From Poseidonocella sedimentorum (GTDB taxonomy: Bacteria; Pseudomonadota; Alphaproteobacteria; Rhodobacterales; Rhodobacteraceae), in NCBI RefSeq assembly GCF_900116005.1, contig NZ_FOYI01000004.1:225402-289401 (forward strand): a stretch of DNA of 64,000 nt, written 5' to 3'. The translations under genes and the position numbers were made by a program. Numbering within the stretch: position 1 is the stretch's first letter; each line of letters starts with the position of its first letter. The notes under the pieces were generated by a model. That model saw only the letters and a list, made by a program, of their open reading frames with translations. It was not told the DNA's origin and searched no databases. Below, in pieces: positions 43,912 to 53,220 of the stretch.

Positions 43912-44415
43912 TCATACTCCATTATCCAATGAATATGGGTCAGGCAGCCCCAGTTTGCCAAGTATCTCGCGCTCCAAATCTTCCATAAGGGTCGCATCTG
44001 CCTCCCGGGTGTGGTCATAACCCAACAGGTGCAGCACCGCATGGACCACCAGATGGGTCACATGATCGGCCATCGGCTTGCCCGCCGCGTCGGCCTCCCG
44101 CGCACAGGTCTCCCAGGCGATGGCGATATCGCCAAGCTCGGGATCGCCTGCCGGATCGGGCGGGATCGGCGCGCCGCCGTCGGCCTCGGCCCCGCGCTCC
44201 TCGGAGGGCCAGGAGAGCACGTTGGTCGGCTGGTCCTTGGCGCGAAACTCCCCGTTGAGCTCCGCAACCCGCGCATCGTTGCAGGCCAGCAGGGAAATCT
44301 CCCACGCCTCCCCGAGCCCCAGATGCACCAATGCCGCCGCCGCCGCCCGCTCGGCAAGCGCCTCCAGCTCCAGCTCGGCCCAGCGGGCCTCCTCGATCAT
44401 GGTCTCGACGATCAT
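43912..44415 (-). CDS. ybeY: Endoribonuclease / rRNA maturation factor YbeY
   Basis: A 167-residue zinc-dependent RNase acting in 16S rRNA 3'-end maturation. The metal site [11 protein letters not shown] is complete and [10 protein letters not shown] is conserved. I chose ATG 44415 ([15 protein letters not shown]), which has GGGAGC upstream; an ATG at 44439 would add eight residues with no ribosome-binding site. It precedes corC by 18 bases and is divergent from htpX. Confidence 0.93.
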   Translation of the reverse strand: MIVETMIEEARWAELELEALAERAAAAALVHLGLGEAWEISLLACNDARVAELNGEFRAKDQPTNVLSWPSEERGAEADGGAPIPPDPAGDPELGDIAIAWETCAREADAAGKPMADHVTHLVVHAVLHLLGYDHTREADATLMEDLEREILGKLGLPDPYSLDNGV

Positions 44416-44497
44416 CGGCGCTCCCGGCCTGCCCTTCATCCCGCACGCGCCGCGCCTATATCAAGGGGCGAGACACCGGCGCTTTGGAGGCGAGCTT

Positions 44498-45418
44498 ATG
44501 GGATATGTCAAGACCGCGATGCTGATGGCCGCGATGACGGCGCTCTTCATGGGGATCGGCTACCTGCTGGCGGGCAGCGGCGGGATGGTGATCGCGCTTG
44601 TCGTGGCGGCGGGGATGAATGCCGTCACCTGGTGGAATTCGGACCGGATGGTCCTGCGGATGCACAACGCCGAGCTTGTGACGACCGGGGAGCTGCCCCG
44701 GATGGTGGCCGAGCTGGCCGCCAATGCCGGCCTGCCCACGCCCGCGACCTACGTGATCAACGAGGCCCAGCCCAATGCGTTTGCCACCGGGCGCAACCCG
44801 GCCAACGCGGCCGTGGCGGTGACCACCGGGCTGATGCAGCGGCTCAGCCGCGAGGAACTCGCCGGGGTCATCGCCCACGAGCTCGCCCATATCCGCAACC
44901 ACGACACCGCGATCATGACCGTGACGGCGACCTTCGCCGGCGCGATCACCATGCTGGCCAATTTCGCGATTTTCTTCGGCGGGCGGCGCGAGGGGGGCGC
45001 GGGGCTTCTGGGCACGCTGGCGCTCATGGTCCTTGCGCCGCTGGCGGCGGCGCTGGTGCAGATGGCGATCAGCCGGACGCGGGAATATGCCGCCGACCGG
45101 GCGGGGGCGGAGATTTGCGGCCACCCGCTCTGGCTCGCAGGCGCGCTCGCCAAGATTCAGGCCGGGGCCGCGCGGATCGACAACGACGCCGCCGAGCGCA
45201 ACCCCGCCACGGCGCATATGTTCATCATCAACCCGCTGCACGCCCACAAGCGCGACAACCTCTTCGCCACCCACCCGGCGACGGAAAACCGCATCGCGGC
45301 GCTGCGCCAGATGGCGGGCGAGATGGCCCGCCCCGCCGCGCGGCCCGCGCGCGCGCCGAGCCGCGCGACTGGCCGCTCGACTGGCCGCTCGACTGGCCGC
45401 AAGGGGCCGTGGAGCTGA
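44498..45418 (+). CDS. htpX: Membrane zinc metalloprotease HtpX
   Basis: A 306-residue M48 protease for quality control of inner-membrane proteins. Membrane helices lie at about 7-25, 28-46, and two more after the active site. The zinc motif is HELAH at 127-131, with the third ligand in [11 protein letters not shown]. The C-terminus has a Gly/Arg/Ser/Thr repeat encoded by three 12-bp units. It lies on the opposite strand between ybeY and phoH, interrupting that block, and ends six bases from the phoH stop. Confidence 0.93.
   Translation: MGYVKTAMLMAAMTALFMGIGYLLAGSGGMVIALVVAAGMNAVTWWNSDRMVLRMHNAELVTTGELPRMVAELAANAGLPTPATYVINEAQPNAFATGRNPANAAVAVTTGLMQRLSREELAGVIAHELAHIRNHDTAIMTVTATFAGAITMLANFAIFFGGRREGGAGLLGTLALMVLAPLAAALVQMAISRTREYAADRAGAEICGHPLWLAGALAKIQAGAARIDNDAAERNPATAHMFIINPLHAHKRDNLFATHPATENRIAALRQMAGEMARPAARPARAPSRATGRSTGRSTGRKGPWS
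45366..45401 (+). repeat. Three tandem 12-bp repeats in the htpX 3' end
   Basis: The unit CGACTGGCCGCT occurs at 45366, 45378 and 45390 (the third ends in A). It is in frame and encodes TGRS-type repeats, so unit number can change without a frameshift. Confidence 0.8.
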
Positions 45419-45424
45419 TGCCGG

Positions 45425-46438
45425 TCAGGCCGGATTGTCGGCGTCGTAGGCGTTGATGATCTTGGCCACGAGCGGGTGGCGCACCACGTCCTTGGCGGTG
45501 AAATAGTTGAAGCTGATCCCGTCGATATGGCCCAGCAGCCGCTCGGCATCGGCCAGCCCAGAGGTCACGCCGCGGGGCAGGTCAACCTGGCTCCGGTCGC
45601 CGGTGATGACCATGCGGCTCCCCTCGCCCAGACGGGTGAGGAACATCTTCATCTGCATGGTCGTGGCGTTCTGGGCCTCGTCGAGCACGACGAAGGCGTT
45701 GGCCAGCGTGCGGCCGCGCATGAAGGCCAGCGGCGCGATCTCGATCTTCTTTTCCTCGATCAGCTTGGCCACCTGCTTGCCGGGCAGGAAATCGTTGAGC
45801 GCGTCGTAGAGCGGCTGCATGTAGGGATCGACCTTGTCCTTCATGTCGCCGGGCAGGTAGCCGAGCTTCTCGCCCGCCTCCACCGCGGGCCGCGACAGGA
45901 TGATCCGGTCCACCGCCCCTTCGAGGAAGAGCGAGATCCCGACCGCCACGGCGAGATAGGTCTTGCCGGTGCCCGCCGGGCCGATGCCGAAGCCGAGCTC
46001 GTTTTCCATCAGCGCGCGGACATAGGTCTTCTGGGCCTCGGTGCGCGGCTCGACGCGTTTCTTGCGGGTGTGGATCTCGACCCGGCCGCCGCGGAACATC
46101 TCCAGCTGGTCGCCGTCGCGGGTGCCGGTCTCTTCGACGCTCTCGCCCATGCGGATCTCCCGGTCGATGTCGCCCGGCTCGATGCCGCGCCCGGATTCGA
46201 GCCGTTGATAGAGCGCGCGGAGCACCTTGACCGCCTCGGCCTGAAGCTCCTCCTCGCCGTGGACCGCAAGCTGGTTGCCGCGCCGCAGGATCTGCACCGA
46301 CAGGCGCGCCTCGATTTCGGCCAGGTTACAGTCGAACTCGCCGCAGAGCTCGATCAACAGGCGGTTGTCAGGGAACTCGAGCAGGATTTCCGCCGGGGTT
46401 CCGGTATCGGGGCGCGGAGGCAGCGCGGTTGTGGGCAA
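45425..46438 (-). CDS. phoH: PhoH-family ATPase
   Basis: A 337-residue PhoH/PhoL protein with an N-terminal region about 1-130 and a P-loop NTPase domain ([45 protein letters not shown]). It often works with YbeY in RNA metabolism. The start is TTG at 46438 with AGGAG about seven bases upstream; no ATG lies near. It is in the conserved miaB-phoH-ybeY order. Confidence 0.92.
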   Translation of the reverse strand: MPTTALPPRPDTGTPAEILLEFPDNRLLIELCGEFDCNLAEIEARLSVQILRRGNQLAVHGEEELQAEAVKVLRALYQRLESGRGIEPGDIDREIRMGESVEETGTRDGDQLEMFRGGRVEIHTRKKRVEPRTEAQKTYVRALMENELGFGIGPAGTGKTYLAVAVGISLFLEGAVDRIILSRPAVEAGEKLGYLPGDMKDKVDPYMQPLYDALNDFLPGKQVAKLIEEKKIEIAPLAFMRGRTLANAFVVLDEAQNATTMQMKMFLTRLGEGSRMVITGDRSQVDLPRGVTSGLADAERLLGHIDGISFNYFTAKDVVRHPLVAKIINAYDADNPA

Positions 46439-46585
46439 TCAGATCTCCTGCTCAGGGGGCGCTCTCGCGGAGGGCCCGTCTCGTGGCCAATGGGGAAAAT
46501 GTGCCGCGCCGGTGTCCATATGGCAAGCGCCGCGGTGAAAATGTCATCAGACCGTTACCGATTCTGCTCAATTCGCGGGCGGGGC

Positions 46586-46936
46586 TCAGCGCGCGGCCGC
46601 CCGGCGAAAGACGCCATCCTCGCCGCCGGCGTTGCTCCAGTCGTAGCGCCCGAGCACCGCGCCGGGCGGGTAGCGGTCGTTGCAGATCTGGCGGCCAGAG
46701 CGGCTCAGGCGCGGCGTGGCATAGCCCTCGACACCGTTGTCGATGAGCCAGATCTGGCAGCCATCGGGCAGGATCGCGAGCGCGGCCGCCCCGTCGGGGA
46801 TCGCGCCGGTGCCATCGCCGGCATCATCGGCGCGGGCAATGAGCGAGTCGGGCCCGAAATAGGAGGTTGTGCCTTCGATCCCGCAGCCGGCAAGGCCGAG
46901 CGTCACGGCGGCGGAGAGGAGACGTGCTGTCTTCAT
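46586..46936 (-). CDS. Small lipoprotein, paralogue of the upstream exported protein
   Basis: A 116-residue lipoprotein with lipobox LGLAGC (C18). Its C-terminal half shares the pattern DGC-x2-W-x2-D-x-G-x-EGY-x2-PR-x4-GR-x-IC with the protein at 46941-47216, so the two are tandem paralogues. The two conserved Cys may form a disulfide. Function is unknown. It lies four bases downstream of its paralogue and between miaB and phoH. Confidence 0.75.
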   Translation of the reverse strand: MKTARLLSAAVTLGLAGCGIEGTTSYFGPDSLIARADDAGDGTGAIPDGAAALAILPDGCQIWLIDNGVEGYATPRLSRSGRQICNDRYPPGAVLGRYDWSNAGGEDGVFRRAAAR

Positions 46937-46940
46937 CGGC

Positions 46941-47216
46941 TCAGCTCCCGGCCTGGGATTGGGACGTCGTGCTCGGGCGCGCGCCACAGATCGGGCGGCC
47001 CGTCGCCGGGTTGATGCGCGGGACCATGTAGCCCTCGAACCCGCCATCGGCGACCCAGTGGGTGCAGCCGTCGGGATCGACCCAGATGCCCCATTCGATA
47101 TAGCCGGTGACCGGAAGGCTCTCCTGCGCCAGCGCCGGCGCGCCGAGCGCCGCGGCCAGCAGGGCCCCTGTTACCATGCGTCCCGGGCGGCTCAACCGGA
47201 CCGTACCATTCATCAT
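46941..47216 (-). CDS. Small exported protein, paralogue of the downstream lipoprotein
   Basis: A 91-residue protein with a signal peptide (cut after PALAQ). The mature part holds the pattern DGCTHWVADGGFEGYMVPR and GRPICGAR also found in the next gene. There is no lipobox, so it is probably soluble in the periplasm. GGGAG lies just before two adjacent ATGs (47216 and 47213). Function is unknown to me. Confidence 0.72.
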   Translation of the reverse strand: MMNGTVRLSRPGRMVTGALLAAALGAPALAQESLPVTGYIEWGIWVDPDGCTHWVADGGFEGYMVPRINPATGRPICGARPSTTSQSQAGS

Positions 47217-47343
47217 ACCCACTCCCATGCAGTGCCGCGCGGGCGGGCGCGCGGCGAGGCCTTTGATCTGGTCTCAGCTTAGCCCATCCGCCGTCCGGGA
47301 AAAGGGCAAAACTGCGCGGGCTCGTGGCGCGGCGCCACCCCGC

Positions 47344-48666
47344 TCAGATCATCCGCCCGGCGAGCGAGTTGGCCCCGCTTTCGACGATCCGTGCCCGGAC
47401 GATCTCGCCCCGCGCAGCCGTGCAATCCTCGATATGGACCGCGTGCAGATAGCCCGATTTGCCGACCATCTGGCCCGGCTTGCGCCCCGGCTTTTCGATC
47501 AGCACGTCAAGCTCGCGCCCGACCATCTCGTCCTGCACCGCGCGCTGCTGCTCGGTGAGGAGCGCCTGCAGCCGGTGGAGCCGGTCCGTCGCGGCCTCCG
47601 GGTCAACCTGCGCGCGCTCGGCGGCGGGGGTGCCGGGGCGGGTCGAATACTTGAAGGAATAGGCGGTGCCGTAGCGGACCGCGCGCACCAGATCCATCGT
47701 CGCCTGAAAATCCTCTTCGGTCTCCTCGGGGAAGCCGACGATGAAATCGCCCGAGATCAGGATATCGGGCCGTGCCGCGCGGATCCGCTCGATCAGGCGC
47801 AGGTAGCTCTCGGCGGTGTGCTTGCGGTTCATCCGCTTGAGGATGCGGTCCGAGCCGGATTGCACCGGCAGGTGCAGGTAGGGCATGAGCTTGGCGCAAG
47901 AGCCGTGCGCCTCGATCAACGCGTCGTCCATGTCGTTGGGGTGGCTCGTGGTGAAGCGGATGCGCTTGAGCCCGTCGATCCCGTCGAGTGCCCAGATCAG
48001 CTGCGCCAGCGTCCAGTCCCGCCCGTCCGGGCCCGCGCCGTGATAGGCGTTGACGTTCTGGCCCAGCAGCGTGATCTCGCGCACGCCGCGCTCCACCAGA
48101 TCGCGCGCCTCGTCGAGGATGCGGGACACCGGCCGCGAAACCTCGGCCCCGCGCGTATAGGGCACCACGCAGAAGGCGCAGAACTTGTCGCAGCCCTCCT
48201 GCACGGTGAGGAACGCGGTGGGGCCGCGCGCCGCCTTGGGCCGGGCCTTGAGCCGCTCGAACTTGTCTTCCTCGGGGAAATCGGTGTCGAGCGCCTTCTC
48301 GCCGCTGCGCGCCTTGGCCTCCAGCTCCGGCAGGCGGTGATAGCTCTGCGGGCCGACCACCAGATCGACCAGCGGCTGGCGGCGCATGATTTCCTCGCCC
48401 TCGGCCTGGGCCACGCAGCCGGCAACCCCGATCTTGAGGTCCGGATTTTCCGCCTTCAGCCCGCGAAACCGCCCCAGCTCGGAATAGACCTTCTCGGCCG
48501 CCTTCTCGCGGATGTGGCAAGTGTTGAGCAGGATCATATCCGCGTCATCGGGGGTCTTGGTCTCGACATAGCCCTGCCCGCCCAGAGCCTCCGCCATGCG
48601 CTCGCTGTCATAGACGTTCATCTGGCAACCATAGGTCTTGATGAAGAGCTTCTTGGGCGCGGTCAT
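47344..48666 (-). CDS. miaB: tRNA-2-methylthio-N6-dimethylallyladenosine synthase
   Basis: A 440-residue radical-SAM methylthiotransferase modifying A37 of tRNA. The N-terminal cluster cysteines are C14, C50 and C84; the radical-SAM motif is C159-x3-C163-x2-C166 ([10 protein letters not shown]). A TRAM domain ends the protein. ATG 48666 gives the standard start ([17 protein letters not shown]); the open frame upstream of it is not protein-like. It heads the miaB-phoH-ybeY block. Confidence 0.95.
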   Translation of the reverse strand: MTAPKKLFIKTYGCQMNVYDSERMAEALGGQGYVETKTPDDADMILLNTCHIREKAAEKVYSELGRFRGLKAENPDLKIGVAGCVAQAEGEEIMRRQPLVDLVVGPQSYHRLPELEAKARSGEKALDTDFPEEDKFERLKARPKAARGPTAFLTVQEGCDKFCAFCVVPYTRGAEVSRPVSRILDEARDLVERGVREITLLGQNVNAYHGAGPDGRDWTLAQLIWALDGIDGLKRIRFTTSHPNDMDDALIEAHGSCAKLMPYLHLPVQSGSDRILKRMNRKHTAESYLRLIERIRAARPDILISGDFIVGFPEETEEDFQATMDLVRAVRYGTAYSFKYSTRPGTPAAERAQVDPEAATDRLHRLQALLTEQQRAVQDEMVGRELDVLIEKPGRKPGQMVGKSGYLHAVHIEDCTAARGEIVRARIVESGANSLAGRMI

Positions 48667-48798
48667 GTCGAGGGGTCCTTCGCGGGCGGGTAGGCGTGCG
48701 GGATCAAGGCGCGGGCATAGCGCACCGGGCGCGTGCTTGCAATGGCGCGGAAATTGGCCGACTCTCCGCGCCGACCAACAAAGGCAGGCAGGGATCGG

Positions 48799-49686
48799 AT
48801 GGCGGCTCAGACCCCGGACAAGGGCGCGCTCACGTTGCAGGACGTGCTGACCGCGCGGGTGGAGATGCTCGGTTCGGGGCCCGTGGCCGCGATCTTCATC
48901 GAGGACGAGGTCGAGATCGAAAGCACCCTGCGCCACCACGCCGCGCGCGGCTTTCGCACCGTCCTCGCCTTTGCCCCCGCCGATATCGCCCTGTCGGACG
49001 CCCTGCCCGAGACGGTCCAGCCCGTGGCCTATGACACCCGCGCGCCGGGGATGCTGACCGAGGCGATGAACGCGCTCATCGCCGCCGCGCCCGGGGTCTG
49101 GTTCTATTATGGCTACAACGCCGAGTACCTCTACTACCCGTTCTGCGAGAGTCGCAGCATTGGCGAGATGCTGACCTTTCACGGCGAGGAACGGCGCGCG
49201 GCGATGCTGGCTTACGTGGTCGATCTCTATGCCGACGATCTGGAGGCCCATCCCGGCGCCGTCTCGCGGCAGGACGCCTTTCTCGACAGCGCGGGCTACT
49301 ACGCGCTTGCCCGGCGCGACGGCGAGGACGATCACCCGAAGGAGCGGCAACTCGACTTCTTCGGCGGCCTGCGCTGGCGCTTCGAGGAACACGTCCCCGA
49401 GGACCGCCGCCGCATCGACCGCATCGCCCTCTTCCGCGCGCGCGCTGGCCTGCGCCTGCTGCCCGACCACCGGCTGAACGACGAGGAAATGAACACCTAC
49501 GCCTGCCCCTGGCACCACAACCTCACCGCCGCGGTCGTCTCCTTCCGCACCGCCAAGGCGCTCAAGCGCAATCCCGGCAGCAGCTTCGACATCCCCAGCT
49601 TCATGTGGCGCAACTCGGTGCGGTTCGAGTGGTCCTCGGGGCAACTGCTCGATCTGGGGCTGATGGAGCCGGGGCAGTGGTTTTGA
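48799..49686 (+). CDS. Conserved protein of unknown function, possibly glycosyltransferase-like
   Basis: A 295-residue soluble protein. Recognisable blocks are [53 protein letters not shown] and [16 protein letters not shown] associate this pattern with conserved Rhodobacterales proteins sometimes labelled family-2 glycosyltransferases, but I see no clear DxD nucleotide-sugar site and the label is weak. It has no signal peptide. It is divergent from miaB across 132 bases. Confidence 0.65.
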   Translation: MAAQTPDKGALTLQDVLTARVEMLGSGPVAAIFIEDEVEIESTLRHHAARGFRTVLAFAPADIALSDALPETVQPVAYDTRAPGMLTEAMNALIAAAPGVWFYYGYNAEYLYYPFCESRSIGEMLTFHGEERRAAMLAYVVDLYADDLEAHPGAVSRQDAFLDSAGYYALARRDGEDDHPKERQLDFFGGLRWRFEEHVPEDRRRIDRIALFRARAGLRLLPDHRLNDEEMNTYACPWHHNLTAAVVSFRTAKALKRNPGSSFDIPSFMWRNSVRFEWSSGQLLDLGLMEPGQWF

Positions 49687-49694
49687 GCAGGTAA

Positions 49695-49731
49695 GCTGGC
49701 GCGGGGCGACCAGCCCCGAGCCGCGCCCTCC
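49695..49731 (+). repeat. Half copy of a dispersed intergenic repeat
   Basis: CTGGCGCGGGGCGACCAGCC and the following CCGAGCCGCGCCCTCC match the left third of the longer copies at 60181 and 63759. The arms GGCGCGG and CCGCGCC can form a hairpin after the preceding gene. Confidence 0.6.
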
Positions 49732-49840
49732 AGCACCAACTTTGCCTGCATCCGATTTCGCCATCCCCTCCCTTCCCCTTCCCGCCCGGCCCGCTATGTT
49801 GGCGCCCGAACCAAGCCAGAGGCGACCCCAGAGGCGACCC

Positions 49841-51874
49841 ATGACCCAAGACCCGCTCGTCATCTTCACCCCATCGGGCAAACGCGGCCGATTCCCGGCG
49901 GGCACGCCCGTGCTCACCGCCGCGCGGCAGCTTGGTGTCGATCTCGACAGCGTCTGCGGCGGGCGGGGCATCTGTTCGAAATGCCAGGTCCAGCCCTCCT
50001 ACGGCGAATTCGCCAAACACGGGCTGACGGTCCATGACGACGCGCTTTCAGAGTGGAACAAGGTCGAGCAGCGCTACGACGAGAAACGCGGGCTGAAACC
50101 GGGGCGGCGGCTGGGCTGTCAGGCGACGATCCAGCGCGATGTGGTGATCGACGTGCCCCCCGAAAGCCAGGTCCACAAACAGGTGGTGCGCAAACGCGCC
50201 GAGGCGCGCGACATCACCCTCAACCCGACCGTGCGGCTGCATTACATCGAGGTGGCCGAGCCCGACATGCACGACCCGACCGGCGATCTGGAGCGGGTCA
50301 AGGCGGCGCTGGCCGCGCAGTGGGAGATCCCCGAGGTGGAGGCCGATCTGGCAATCCTCGGCCAGCTTCAGACCGCGCTGCGCAAGGGCGGGTGGAAAAT
50401 CACCGTCGCGCTGCATCATGACGCGGGCCCGCGCCCCAGCATCATGCACCTCTGGCCGGGGCTCTACGAGGGCGCGATCTACGGGCTCGCGGTCGATCTG
50501 GGCAGCACGACCATCGCCGCGCATCTGTGCGATCTGCGCACCGGCGCGGTCGTGGCGTCATCCGGGCTCATGAACCCCCAGATCCGCTTCGGCGAGGACC
50601 TGATGAGCCGCGTGAGCTACGCGATGATGAACGAGACCGGCGCAGACGAAATGACCGCGGCGGTGCGCGAGGGGATGAACACCCTCTTTGGCCAGATCGC
50701 CGGGGAGGCCGGGATCGAGCGCGGGCTGATCATGGATGCGGTTTTCGTCTGCAACCCGGTGATGCACCACCTCTTTCTCGGGATCGACCCCTATGAGCTT
50801 GGGCAGGCGCCCTTCGCGCTGGCCACCTCCGACGCGCTGCGCCTCATGGCGCGGGATCTTGAGCTGGAGCTGCACCCGGCGGCGCGGGCCTACCTGCTGC
50901 CCTGCATCGCCGGCCACGTTGGCGCCGATGCCGCCGCCGTCGCGCTCTCCGAGGCGCCGGACAAGAGCGAGGACCTCGTGCTCATCGTCGACGTGGGCAC
51001 CAATGCCGAGATCCAGCTGGGCGACAAGACCCGCGTGCTCGCCTGCTCCTCGCCCACCGGCCCGGCCTTCGAGGGCGCCCAGATCAGCGCGGGCCAACGC
51101 GCCGCGCCCGGCGCCATCGAGCGCGTCGAGATCGACCCCGAGACCAAGGAGCCGCGCTTCAAGGTGATCGGCTGCGAGCTGTGGTCCACCGATCCAGAGT
51201 TCGCCACCGCCACGGCCGAGACCGGGATCACCGGGATTTGCGGCTCGGGCATCATCGAGGCGATTGCCGAGATGCGCATGGCGGGCCTCGTGGACGCCTC
51301 CGGCCTCATCGGCTCGGCCGCGCAGACCGGCACCGCGCGCTGCATCGCCGACGGGCGGACCCACGCGTACCTGCTGCACGACGGCAGCGCCGAGGGCGGG
51401 CCGGTCATCACCGTGACCAACCCCGACGTGCGCGCGATCCAGATGGCCAAGGCCGCGCTCTACGCGGGCGCGCGCCTGTTGATGGACAAGCGCGGCGTGG
51501 ATGTGGTGGACCGGGTGGTGCTTGCCGGGGCCTTCGGCGCGCATATCTCGCCCAAACACGCGATGGTGCTTGGCATGATCCCGGATGCCCCGCTGAACAA
51601 GGTGACGAGCGCGGGCAACGCGGCGGGCACGGGCGCGCGGATCGCGCTGCTGAACAAGGCCGCCCGCGGCGAGATCGAGGCGACGGTGCGGCAGATCGAG
51701 AAGATCGAGACCGCCATCGAGCCGCGCTTTCAGGAGCATTTCGTCAACGCCTCGGCGCTGCCCAACGCCGCCGAGCCCTTCCCCCACCTCGCGCAGGTGG
51801 TGCGCCTGCCCGATGTCTCGTTCAACACCGGACAGACCGAGGACGGCGGGCGGCGGCGGCGCAGGCGCCGGTAA
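49841..51874 (+). CDS. ASKHA-domain corrinoid-activation protein (RACo-like)
   Basis: A 677-residue protein. An N-terminal [2Fe-2S] ferredoxin domain has C39, C45, C48 and a fourth Cys in [10 protein letters not shown] middle domain is followed by an ASKHA-type ATPase ([54 protein letters not shown]). Such proteins reductively reactivate corrinoid methyltransferases. No corrinoid or methyltransferase gene is in the window. A tandem GAGGCGACCC repeat lies just before ATG 49841. Confidence 0.83.
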   Translation: MTQDPLVIFTPSGKRGRFPAGTPVLTAARQLGVDLDSVCGGRGICSKCQVQPSYGEFAKHGLTVHDDALSEWNKVEQRYDEKRGLKPGRRLGCQATIQRDVVIDVPPESQVHKQVVRKRAEARDITLNPTVRLHYIEVAEPDMHDPTGDLERVKAALAAQWEIPEVEADLAILGQLQTALRKGGWKITVALHHDAGPRPSIMHLWPGLYEGAIYGLAVDLGSTTIAAHLCDLRTGAVVASSGLMNPQIRFGEDLMSRVSYAMMNETGADEMTAAVREGMNTLFGQIAGEAGIERGLIMDAVFVCNPVMHHLFLGIDPYELGQAPFALATSDALRLMARDLELELHPAARAYLLPCIAGHVGADAAAVALSEAPDKSEDLVLIVDVGTNAEIQLGDKTRVLACSSPTGPAFEGAQISAGQRAAPGAIERVEIDPETKEPRFKVIGCELWSTDPEFATATAETGITGICGSGIIEAIAEMRMAGLVDASGLIGSAAQTGTARCIADGRTHAYLLHDGSAEGGPVITVTNPDVRAIQMAKAALYAGARLLMDKRGVDVVDRVVLAGAFGAHISPKHAMVLGMIPDAPLNKVTSAGNAAGTGARIALLNKAARGEIEATVRQIEKIETAIEPRFQEHFVNASALPNAAEPFPHLAQVVRLPDVSFNTGQTEDGGRRRRRRR

Positions 51875-52047
51875 GAGGGCCCCGGCGCAGCGGGGTTCCC
51901 AACAGCGATCTGACAATGACTTGATCGCCGCACCGGTCAAACCCCGATAAAAATCTGAACCTTTTCACCGCGGGGCCAGTTGTCTCCCCAAGCGGCGTCC
52001 GAGACGGGCGCTGCATGACTGTGAACTGTTATGAAAAGGAGTCTTCC

Positions 52048-52647
52048 ATGACCCGCTTTGGTAAAACCGCACTGCTTAGCGCAACGATCCTGACCGCCGC
52101 CGCTCCGGTGAGCGCCGAGATCATCAACGGCCACCTGCTCGACGAAAACAAGACCGTCGTGGAAAACGCGATGAAGGTGCAGAACTTCTCGACGCTCGTC
52201 GCCGCGGTCAAAGCCGCCGGTCTGGATGATGACCTGATGGGCGAAGGCCCCTACACCATCCTCGCCCCGACCGACGCCGCCTTTGCCGAACTGCCCGAAG
52301 GCACGGTCGAGGAGCTGCTGAAGCCCGAGAACATGGCCCAGCTGGAAAGCCTGCTGCGCGCCCACGTGATCCCGGCCGAGCTGACCCACGCGGACATCGA
52401 CAAGCTGCTGCTGGATGATGACGACGGCGGGCTCGACATCGCCGTGACCGAGGTCGAAGGCGAAGGCTTTTCGGTCGACACGCTGACCATCGGCACTGAC
52501 GTGACGTTCAAGAAGGTTGGCGATGCGACCTACGTGTCCAGCACGCTGGGCGGCGAAGAAGTCGGCATCAAGATCATCGAAGGCGACATCGCCGGCTCGA
52601 ACGGCGTGATCCACGTGATCGACGGTGTGTTGATGCCCGCGTCGTAA
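52048..52647 (+). CDS. Exported fasciclin-domain protein
   Basis: A 199-residue protein with a signal peptide (cut after PVSA) and one FAS1 domain. The H1 and H2 motifs are YTILAPTDAAFAELPEGTV and SNGVIHVIDGVLMP. The surface is acidic (LLLDDDDGG). FAS1 proteins mediate adhesion or matrix contact; the bacterial role is often unclear. It has a strong AAAAGGAG ribosome-binding site and its own terminator, so it is monocistronic. Confidence 0.9.
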   Translation: MTRFGKTALLSATILTAAAPVSAEIINGHLLDENKTVVENAMKVQNFSTLVAAVKAAGLDDDLMGEGPYTILAPTDAAFAELPEGTVEELLKPENMAQLESLLRAHVIPAELTHADIDKLLLDDDDGGLDIAVTEVEGEGFSVDTLTIGTDVTFKKVGDATYVSSTLGGEEVGIKIIEGDIAGSNGVIHVIDGVLMPAS

Positions 52648-52681
52648 GACGACCGACGACGGCTGGTATTCCTGCCGCCAA

Positions 52682-52718
52682 GGCCGCCCGAAGCATCGCG
52701 CTCCGGGCGGTCTTTTTT
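52682..52718 (+). terminator. Terminator of the fasciclin gene
   Basis: GGCCGCCCGAAGC (52682-52694) pairs with GCTCCGGGCGGTC around a five-base loop, one mismatch and one G-U pair, followed by T6. It also faces the end of cynS. Confidence 0.8.
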
Positions 52719-52735
52719 CGCGCGCGTGACCCCCG

Positions 52736-53179
52736 TCACCAGGCGTTGTACTGCAGGTACTTGCCCGACATCTCGACCTTCACGCGGTCGCCCTTGGGGT
52801 TGGGCTCACGGGTGACCGACATCTCGAAATCGATCGCGGACATGATCCCGTCGCCGAATTTCTCGTGGATCAGCGCCTTGAGCGTCGGGCCGTAGACGCC
52901 GACGATCTCGTAGAACCGATAGACGCACGGGTCGGTCGGGACGGTCTGCTCCCAGACCTTGTTGGGGCTTTCGGCCAGCACCGCGGCCGCCTCCTGCGGC
53001 AGCGAGAGCGCCGTGACCAGCGCCTCGGCCTTGGCTTCGGGGAAGGCGTTCATCCCCATCGACGCCGAATGGGTGAAGACCGGCGACATGTCGATCTTCT
53101 CGGCGATATCCTCCCATGTCAGCCCGGCCTGTTTCTTGGCCGAAATGATCATCGCGGTGACGTCTTCCTTGGTCATCAT
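52736..53179 (-). CDS. cynS: Cyanate hydratase (cyanase)
   Basis: A 147-residue decameric enzyme that turns cyanate and bicarbonate into ammonia and CO2. The catalytic Arg and Glu lie in CVYRFYEIVGVYGPTLK and the Ser in DGIMSAIDFEMS. An HTH-like N-terminal domain (GLTWEDIAEKIDMSPVF) precedes it, normal for cyanases. It lies 41 bases downstream of the phosphatase/kinase gene on the same strand, and the neighbouring channel and nitrite reductase suggest a shared role in nitrogen supply. Confidence 0.95.
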   Translation of the reverse strand: MMTKEDVTAMIISAKKQAGLTWEDIAEKIDMSPVFTHSASMGMNAFPEAKAEALVTALSLPQEAAAVLAESPNKVWEQTVPTDPCVYRFYEIVGVYGPTLKALIHEKFGDGIMSAIDFEMSVTREPNPKGDRVKVEMSGKYLQYNAW

Positions 53180-53220
53180 GGGGCTTTTGTCCTTTTCTGT
53201 CGGGGTTGGTGTGGTGTGTC

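Noticed and set aside
48667..49971. In-frame upstream extension of miaB
   Set aside because: It would double the protein with low-complexity sequence and overlap two plus-strand genes; ATG 48666 gives the normal family start.
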